In this document: piece after piece, positions 6,098 through 10,490 of the stretch
Layout of the letters: the number at the start of each line of letters is the position of its first letter
How positions within the stretch are numbered: the first letter of the stretch is position 1
Assembly (NCBI GenBank): GCA_016209665.1
Contig: JACQVT010000859.1
Location: 1-10,490 of the forward strand
Direction: 5' to 3'
DNA: 10,490 nucleotides
Origin: Planctomycetota bacterium
GTDB lineage: Bacteria; Planctomycetota; Phycisphaerae; UBA1845; PWPN01
Notes under the pieces: model-generated
The model's input: only the letters and a program-made list of their open reading frames with translations
Told to the model about the DNA's origin: nothing
Databases searched by the model: none
Made by a program: the position numbers and the translations under genes

Positions 6098-6135
6098 GCG
6101 AGGGTGCTGCCGGGCGCTGTGGGTGGTTGCGGGCG

Positions 6136-6150
6136 ACGTCTCACAGACGT
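6136..6150 (+). other. Short hairpin in the ribF leader
   Basis: ACGTCT, a CAC loop, then AGACGT form a perfect 6-bp stem between the promoter and the proposed ribF start, about 10 bases before the Shine-Dalgarno sequence at 6161. It is too small for the FMN riboswitch, and none of the conserved FMN-riboswitch blocks was seen. Any effect on ribF translation is speculative. Confidence 0.35.
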
Positions 6151-6172
6151 GGTGCATGGTGAGGTGACCGGC

Positions 6173-7147
6173 TTGAGCGTTCAGGTGATACAAGGTCTTC
6201 GGAGCGTGCGGCTGACGGGGGTGGTGCTGAGCGTCGGGAACTTCGACGGCGTACATCGGGGCCACCAGGCGATCCTGAGCGTGGGCCGAGGCCGTGCCCG
6301 GGCGGTGCAGACGCAGATGGTGGCGATGACCTTCGAGCCCCACCCGGCCACGGTGCTGGCGCCGGACCGGGTGCCGCCGATCCTCACGCCGCTGGATGAG
6401 AAGGTGCGGTGGCTGGAGGCGGCGGGGGCGGATGTCGTCGTGGTCGTGGACAGCCGCCCCGAGTTCTTCAGTTGCCCGGCCGAGGCGTTCATCGAGCAGG
6501 TGATCGTCGAGCGATTCCGCCCGGCGGCGGTGGTCGAGGGAGCATCGTTTCGCTTCGGGCAGCATCGGCAGGGCGACGTCGAGCTGCTGCGGGCGGCAGG
6601 GGGGCGATTCGGGTTCGGCGTCGAGATCATCTCGCCGGTGCGGGTGGACCTTGGCGGGCACCCGGACACGGCCATCTCCAGTTCTCTGGTCCGCCACCTG
6701 CTGGATTCGGGCACGGTGGACCGGGCGGCGGTGTGCCTGGGCCGGCCTTATGCGCTCGTCGGGCAGGTCGAGCATGGGGTCGCCCGTGGACGGACGCTGG
6801 GCTTTGCGACGGCGAACCTGGCGGTGCACGCGGGGCAGCTTGTGCCCGCCGAAGGCGTGTACGCGGGCCGCACAAGCATCGACGGCACCGACTACGCCGC
6901 CGCGATCAGCATCGGCTGCACGCCGACGTTTGGGGGCGAGCGACGACTCGTGGAGGCCCACGTGCTGGATTACGCGGGGGACCTGTACGGCCGGGCGATG
7001 CGCCTGGAGTTCCTGGCCTGGCTGCGTGGTCAGCAGACGTTCGGCTCACCCGCCGCCCTCAAGGCCCAGGTGCAGACCGACATCGCGCAGGCTCGCCGGA
7101 ACTACGAGGCCTCCACGCAAACCCACGACGATCGAGCAGGGGGTTAG
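6173..7147 (+). CDS. ribF: Bifunctional riboflavin kinase / FAD synthetase
   Basis: About 324 residues from the chosen TTG. It phosphorylates riboflavin to FMN and adenylates FMN to FAD in the cytoplasm. The FAD-synthetase half shows SVGNFDGVHRGHQ with the H-x-G-H nucleotidyltransferase motif (H28, H31), FEPHPATVLAP, and ISSSLVRHLL (168-177) in place of the usual ISSTxIR. The C-terminal kinase half has GRTLGFATANL (A212-T-A-N215, where nearly all members read PTAN), PAEGVYAG, VEAHVLDYAGDLYG with the general-base Glu, and an R-x-x-x-x-F-x-S-x-x-L tail. The frame is open to a GTG at 6104, but the TTG at 6173 has GAGGTGA 5 bases upstream and gives the family's normal length and beginning (SVQVIQGL). 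It is expressed on its own, from a promoter near 6070. Confidence 0.93.
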   Translation: MSVQVIQGLRSVRLTGVVLSVGNFDGVHRGHQAILSVGRGRARAVQTQMVAMTFEPHPATVLAPDRVPPILTPLDEKVRWLEAAGADVVVVVDSRPEFFSCPAEAFIEQVIVERFRPAAVVEGASFRFGQHRQGDVELLRAAGGRFGFGVEIISPVRVDLGGHPDTAISSSLVRHLLDSGTVDRAAVCLGRPYALVGQVEHGVARGRTLGFATANLAVHAGQLVPAEGVYAGRTSIDGTDYAAAISIGCTPTFGGERRLVEAHVLDYAGDLYGRAMRLEFLAWLRGQQTFGSPAALKAQVQTDIAQARRNYEASTQTHDDRAGG

Positions 7148-7274
7148 GCGACGCGGCCCGCAGGTTCAGGGCTTTGCGGCGACAGCCACAACGCCTCCGA
7201 GAAAAGGCCACAAACCAGTCGGCATTCTTATGTGGCTCCCTACCTCGACAAGTCCGTCAGCCTGCGTTGTGCGG

Positions 7275-7280
7275 TATAAT
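7275..7280 (+). promoter_or_regulatory. -10 box of the BatA-type gene
   Basis: A perfect TATAAT, 23 bases before the ATG at 7304. No clear -35 at 16-18 bases (a TCGACA at 7245 is too far). The spacer 7148-7274 between ribF and this box holds no gene and no clear terminator. Confidence 0.45.
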
Positions 7281-7303
7281 CGTGCGAGGCGCGGGGATGC
7301 GCG

Positions 7304-9505
7304 ATGCCGCAGGGTTGGCCTTCATGGATGCGATGTGCCGATGGGTCGCCCGGACCGCTGGGCGAGGTCAGTCTGGGTCTGCCCGGGTTGGCGTGGGGGC
7401 TGCTGGCGCTTGGGGTGCCGATTGTCGTTCACCTGATCCTTCGCGAGCGGGCGCGGCGGGAGGTGTTTCCCGCGATGCGGTTTCTCTTGCAGACCCACGC
7501 CTCGGCCACGCGGACGCACCGGCTGCGGCAGTTGCTGCTGCTGGCCGCGCGGATGGCGCTGTTCGTGCTGGCGGTGGGCATCCTCGGCCGGATGGGGTGC
7601 GCGCGGGAGGGCGGGGTCTCGCGCATGGGCATTGCGGCGGGGGCGCCGACGCCGGCCTCGGTCGTGGTCTGCATCGACAACTCGGCCAGCATGGGCTACC
7701 GCTACCAGGGCCGCACCCGCGTGGAGGCCGCCGCCGACTGGGCCCGCGCATTGCTGGAAGACCGGCGGCGGTTCGGGCCGGGATCGCAGTTCGCGGTTCT
7801 ATGCGGGTCGGCGGGCGCGGGCAGCGGCGGATGGCGGGACGATCTGCGATCCGCCGTCCGGCTGGTGGACACCGCGCGGCCGGCGAATCACAACCTCGGC
7901 GCGGCTCAACTGCTGGGGCCGGCGTTCACGCTGCTGTCGGCGGCGCGAAACGCCCGCCGCGAGGTGTACCTCTTCACGGACCTGACCGAGACGAGTTGGA
8001 CCGATACTCCCCCGCCGACGCCGGCGACGCTCGGCGGGTTGTACATCATGGACGTGGGACAGGACGAGGACCGCAACGTCTCCCTGGGCTGGCCCCAGGT
8101 GCCGCCGTACGAGCTGCCGGCAGGCGCGCCGATCAACGTGCCGGTCCGCGTCGTCGTGGGCGACCTGCCCGCCGAACCGGTGATCGAAATCAGCGTCGAC
8201 GGAAAGCCTCGTGGACGCCAGTCGGCCGGGTCGCTGGCCCCGCACAGCCAGGCCGAAATCGCCCTCAACCTGCCCAGTCTCGAACCGGGCGGGCACGCGC
8301 TGACGGTCGGCATGGAGCCTGCCGACGCCCTGGCGTGCGACAACGTGCGACATGCCTGGCTGATGGTGGGGACCCTGCCGCGGATCGGGTTGATCCAACG
8401 GCAATCGGCGATCGGCGATCGGCAATGGGCAATCGGCGATTCCGCGCGGGGCGGCGACGTGGGCGAGATACTGCGGGCGATGATTGCGCCGCCCGCGGTA
8501 CCGGCGTCGGAGCATCGTTACGCCGTCGAGGACATCCCCATCGGCGACATGCTGGATCAAAACACGTCGGGCTACCTGGCGATCGTTCTGGCCGACGTGA
8601 AGGGCTTGAACGGCTTGGCGTGGGAGAAACTCGGCGGATACGTCAACGCGGGGGGCGTGCTGGTAATCGTCCCTGGGCCGTCGATTTCCCCGGACGGCTA
8701 CTCACCGGCGGGGAACTTGCTGCCGGCAACGATCGAGGGCGTGGGCGTCTGCGAGCCGCCGGTGCGCCCGGCCGCCGCCAACCTGTCGCATCCGTACTTG
8801 CAGCCGTTCGCCGATCTGACCATCGATTCGATCAACGACCGGTATGCGTTCAAGCGGGCGGATCTCAAGCCGGGAGCCTCATCGACGGTGGTGTTCCCGT
8901 TCGCGGACGGCGCGCCGGCGATGGTCGAGTCGCGGGTTGGCAAGGGACAGGTCGTGCTGCTGGCCTTCTCGGTCGCGGCCGACTGGGGGCAGTTTGGGAC
9001 GCAGGCCGCTCCCACCATTGTCCTGCTGCACCGCATCCTGGAGGTGGCCCATCCGCCGCTGGAAAATGTGGCCTCGCTCACCGCCGGCCGGGCGGGTTTG
9101 CGCACCATCGCGGCGGCCGACGGATCGCCGCTGGTGGTGACCGGCAGCGACGGGACCGGGACATCCATCCTGCCGGCGGGCGGGCGGGGGTATCGGCTGC
9201 CGGCCGACGTGCCGGGGACTTACGAGGCCGCCGAGAAGAGTAACCCCCAGCTCCCGGCGCTGCGTTACAGCGTGAATGTTTCTCAGACCGAGTCGCAACT
9301 CGCCCGGATCTCGCCCGAGCAGGTCAAGTCGAGGGTTGACAGGCAGGTGGTGCAGGTGCTGCGTCCGGGCGAGGATCTGGCGGTGGCGGCCGGCGAGGGC
9401 GGCGGCCGCGTGACTTGGGCAGTCCCGCTGGGCCTTATGTTGCTGGGGCTGCTGGTGATTGAAAGCTCTTTTGCCAACCGGTTTTACGGCTGGCGGCGGC
9501 GGTGA
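7304..9505 (+). CDS. BatA-domain membrane protein with von Willebrand factor A domain
   Basis: A 733-residue inner-membrane protein of the type common in planctomycetes. Order: the BatA two-anchor N-terminus, with membrane segment GLAWGLLALGVPIVVHLI (about 29-46), the motif RREVFPAMRFL and a second segment LLLLAARMALFVLAVGIL; a vWA-like domain with the MIDAS motif DNSAS (D125, S127, S129) and a later YLFTDL; a region with VPVRVVVGDLP resembling the CARDB/Ig-like part of these proteins; a Rossmann-like, glutamine-amidotransferase-type region (YLAIVLADVKGL, GGYVNAGGVLVIVPG); and a C-terminal membrane segment (AVPLGLMLLGLLVIES). Family members are linked to aerotolerance-type MoxR/DUF58 operons, though here the gene stands alone. 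Residues 366-379 are encoded by six heptamer repeats. The start has a weak GGGGA Shine-Dalgarno sequence 6 bases upstream; the ATG at 7328 is an alternative. Confidence 0.85.
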   Translation: MPQGWPSWMRCADGSPGPLGEVSLGLPGLAWGLLALGVPIVVHLILRERARREVFPAMRFLLQTHASATRTHRLRQLLLLAARMALFVLAVGILGRMGCAREGGVSRMGIAAGAPTPASVVVCIDNSASMGYRYQGRTRVEAAADWARALLEDRRRFGPGSQFAVLCGSAGAGSGGWRDDLRSAVRLVDTARPANHNLGAAQLLGPAFTLLSAARNARREVYLFTDLTETSWTDTPPPTPATLGGLYIMDVGQDEDRNVSLGWPQVPPYELPAGAPINVPVRVVVGDLPAEPVIEISVDGKPRGRQSAGSLAPHSQAEIALNLPSLEPGGHALTVGMEPADALACDNVRHAWLMVGTLPRIGLIQRQSAIGDRQWAIGDSARGGDVGEILRAMIAPPAVPASEHRYAVEDIPIGDMLDQNTSGYLAIVLADVKGLNGLAWEKLGGYVNAGGVLVIVPGPSISPDGYSPAGNLLPATIEGVGVCEPPVRPAAANLSHPYLQPFADLTIDSINDRYAFKRADLKPGASSTVVFPFADGAPAMVESRVGKGQVVLLAFSVAADWGQFGTQAAPTIVLLHRILEVAHPPLENVASLTAGRAGLRTIAAADGSPLVVTGSDGTGTSILPAGGRGYRLPADVPGTYEAAEKSNPQLPALRYSVNVSQTESQLARISPEQVKSRVDRQVVQVLRPGEDLAVAAGEGGGRVTWAVPLGLMLLGLLVIESSFANRFYGWRRR
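8399..8440 (+). repeat. Six-unit heptamer repeat inside the BatA-type coding sequence
   Basis: Six consecutive units without interruption: CGGCAAT, CGGCGAT, CGGCGAT, CGGCAAT, GGGCAAT, CGGCGAT. The total of 42 bases equals 14 codons, so the host frame is kept. It encodes RQSAIGDRQWAIGD, an approximate 7-residue peptide repeat (QSAIGDR, QWAIGDS). It sits between a strand (TLPRIGLIQ) and a helix (DVGEILRAMIAPP), probably in a surface loop. Confidence 0.85.
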
Positions 9506-9562
9506 GGCTGGCGACGGCCGGGGTGGCTGCAACCGGCTGGGCCGCGATGACGAGCGGTGGCC

Positions 9563-9653
9563 TCAGAGCCCCGAGTGCCAGCGACGGGTTGCTTCGACAT
9601 CAGCGGGCCAGCCGTCGCCGCGGCAACCCACTCGCTTCGGCTCGGGGCTCTGA
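9563..9653. repeat. Large imperfect palindrome: two inverted REP-like units
   Basis: The arms pair as TCAGAGCCCCGAG (9563-9575) with CTCGGGGCTCTGA (9641-9653), 13 perfect bp; AGCGA (9580-9584) with TCGCT (9632-9636); and GGGTTGC (9586-9592) with GCAACCC (9623-9629). In total 25 pairs surround a 30-base loop. Both arms are thus copies of one roughly 30-base unit in opposite orientation. It lies in the 322-base spacer after the BatA-type gene, 58 bases past its stop, and may serve as a transcription terminator for either strand although there is no T-run. The rest of that spacer holds no gene. Confidence 0.75.
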
Positions 9654-9699
9654 CATGCCCCCACCCCGGCTGTCACCGACCTCGGGCGGGACGGCGGTT

Positions 9700-9728
9700 T
9701 TGCATGGTCTGGGCGGGTTTGTTAGACT
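9700..9728 (+). promoter_or_regulatory. Possible promoter of the histone-like gene
   Basis: TTGCAT at 9700-9705, a 17-base spacer and TAGACT at 9723-9728. Matches to consensus are moderate (3/6 and 4/6). It would give a leader of about 95 bases before the ATG at 9828. Confidence 0.35.
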
Positions 9729-9827
9729 CCCGCGAACTTGGCGCGATCGGTCCGCCCCGTCCGGGCGGCTGGAATGGATTCTGTCGCCCGGGGGGACGAA
9801 GCCCTGGCACGAACGTGGAGAGTGGAC

Positions 9828-10007
9828 ATGCAAGAATACGAAACGCTGAAGCGGCTGGTCGAGTCCGCGGCCGATGACGTGGCGAAGGCCGAAGGCGGCA
9901 ACAAGGCGGCGGGGACGCGGGTCCGCAAGGCCATGCAGGACATCAAGGCGGCGGCCCAGGAAGTTCGCAAGAAGATCCTCGAGGTCCGGTCCGAGCCCCA
10001 GCCCTGA
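9828..10007 (+). CDS. Hc1-like histone H1 family nucleoid protein
   Basis: A 59-residue, alanine- and lysine-rich helical protein. The core KAEGGNKAAGTRVRKAMQDI (residues 20-39) followed by KAAAQEVRKKILEVR matches the conserved N-terminal helical domain of the chlamydial Hc1 family and its short planctomycete relatives (KAEKGNKAAxxRVR in Hc1). It lacks the long Lys/Ala/Pro repeat tail of chlamydial Hc1. By family it binds DNA non-specifically and compacts the nucleoid. The ATG at 9828 has a GGAGAG Shine-Dalgarno sequence about 6 bases upstream and begins where the family begins; the frame is open to a TTG at 9738 but that extension has no conserved features. It is a single-gene unit between the palindrome and the FabZ-like gene. 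Confidence 0.88.
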   Translation: MQEYETLKRLVESAADDVAKAEGGNKAAGTRVRKAMQDIKAAAQEVRKKILEVRSEPQP

Positions 10008-10012
10008 CGCTG

Positions 10013-10064
10013 CGGGAGGGATCGAGATACACGCCGGGGCGAAGGAAGGCCGGCGGCCCTCCCG
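10013..10064 (+). other. Inverted repeat after the histone-like gene, possible terminator
   Basis: CGGGAGGG at 10013-10020 is complementary to CCCTCCCG at 10057-10064, starting 5 bases after the histone-like stop. The 36-base loop is GC-rich and includes a GGCC pair. There is no T-run, so its action as a terminator is uncertain. Confidence 0.3.
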
Positions 10065-10146
10065 ACGTGACCTCCAGCGCCGGCCTCACCTGCACAATCG
10101 AGCGGTAGGGACGCGTCGGACCGCCGTGCGACAGGTACGAACCTTT

Positions 10147-10490
10147 ATGGCAGCCACACCGTTTGTCGACCTGGCGACCATCGACCTGACGCGGGTGGTC
10201 GCGGACCGCGAGGAGATTTACCGGCTGCTGCCGCACCGGCACGAGTTCGCCCAGCTCGATGCGATCGTCTGGGTCGACCCGGCGACGTTCACCGCCGTTG
10301 CCCGGCGGGACGTTCGGACGGACGAGTTCTGGGTTCGCGGGCACATCCCCGGCCGGCCGCTGCTGCCCGGCGTGCTCATGATCGAGACCGCCGCCCAGTT
10401 GGCGTCCTACTTGACGGGCTCGTTCGGCATCACCAAGGGATTCGTCGGCTTTGCCCGCGTGGACAACGTTTCGTTCCGCGGCACGGTCAC
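10147..10490 (+). CDS. FabZ-like beta-hydroxyacyl-ACP dehydratase (partial, runs off the window)
   Basis: The first 114 codons are present; the 3' end lies outside the window. This is a hot-dog fold protein: LLPHRHEFAQLD matches the LPHRxPFLLVD motif of FabZ, and GHIPGRPLLPGVLMIETAAQ matches the active-site HFPGxPVMPGVLxIExxAQ block, with the catalytic His66 and Glu80 at the canonical 14-residue spacing. It dehydrates 3-hydroxyacyl-ACP to trans-2-enoyl-ACP in fatty-acid elongation, or acts in a related lipid pathway. Differences from canonical FabZ (Ile for Phe after His66, a slightly longer N-terminus) suggest a divergent paralogue of the type found in several copies in planctomycetes, so I give no gene symbol. 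No strong Shine-Dalgarno sequence precedes the ATG; the spacer 10065-10146 shows nothing else clear. Confidence 0.85.
   Translation, partial: MAATPFVDLATIDLTRVVADREEIYRLLPHRHEFAQLDAIVWVDPATFTAVARRDVRTDEFWVRGHIPGRPLLPGVLMIETAAQLASYLTGSFGITKGFVGFARVDNVSFRGTV

Noticed and set aside
6098..6172. An FMN riboswitch in the ribF leader
   Set aside because: The leader of about 70 bases is too short and lacks the conserved blocks of that riboswitch; only a 6-bp hairpin is present.
6409..9243. A 944-codon open frame on the plus strand across ribF and the BatA-type gene
   Set aside because: It is an Arg/Gly-rich shadow in another frame of two well-recognised genes, typical of GC-rich DNA; no domain is visible.
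9738..9827. A 30-residue N-terminal extension of the histone-like protein from a TTG
   Set aside because: It is not conserved-looking and lacks a ribosome-binding site, while the ATG at 9828 has one and matches the family start.

Overview
The window is GC-rich bacterial DNA that most resembles a planctomycete, probably of the Phycisphaerae type. This rests on gene content: an alternative GlmU-family enzyme, a very large BatA-type membrane protein with a vWA domain, a 59-residue Hc1-like histone, a stand-alone FabZ-type dehydratase, large secreted beta-sandwich proteins, and mostly single genes with generous spacers. No tRNA, rRNA, CRISPR array, transposase or phage gene was seen. The organism assignment is inference.

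Layout. (1) 91-1347 (+): alternative GlmU-like sugar-nucleotide enzyme. (2) 1348-2516: a degraded accessory stretch. It holds purine-rich heptamer repeats, a minus-strand pair (small antitoxin-like protein plus a nucleotidyltransferase reduced to its two ends), and a plus-strand pair (intact UPF0175 antitoxin-like protein plus a PIN-family toxin reduced to its first 13 recognisable residues). (3) 2552-4552 (-): a secreted beta-sandwich protein whose frame is cut by one in-frame TAA. (4) 4553-5205: a spacer and an orphan fragment of another secreted beta-sandwich protein. (5) 5194-5961 (-): a DUF1638 protein, divergent from (6) 6173-7147 (+) ribF, the FMN/FAD synthesis enzyme; the gap between them contains eight consecutive heptamer repeats. 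(7) 7304-9505 (+): BatA/vWA membrane protein carrying a 42-base heptamer repeat in frame. (8) 9506-9827: spacer with a long imperfect palindrome resembling a pair of inverted REP-like units. (9) 9828-10007 (+): Hc1-like histone. (10) 10147 to the window end (+): FabZ-like dehydratase, cut by the window edge.

The core genes serve cell-envelope precursor synthesis (GlmU-like), flavin cofactors (RibF), fatty-acid or lipid synthesis (FabZ-like), nucleoid packaging (Hc1-like) and an envelope function (BatA). They are not arranged as one operon. I see no new multi-gene system. The most unusual signal is small-scale: 7-base-period tandem repeats with different unit sequences but a shared GG phase at three places, once inside a coding sequence at a length that preserves the frame, together with a palindromic REP-like pair and several freshly broken genes.
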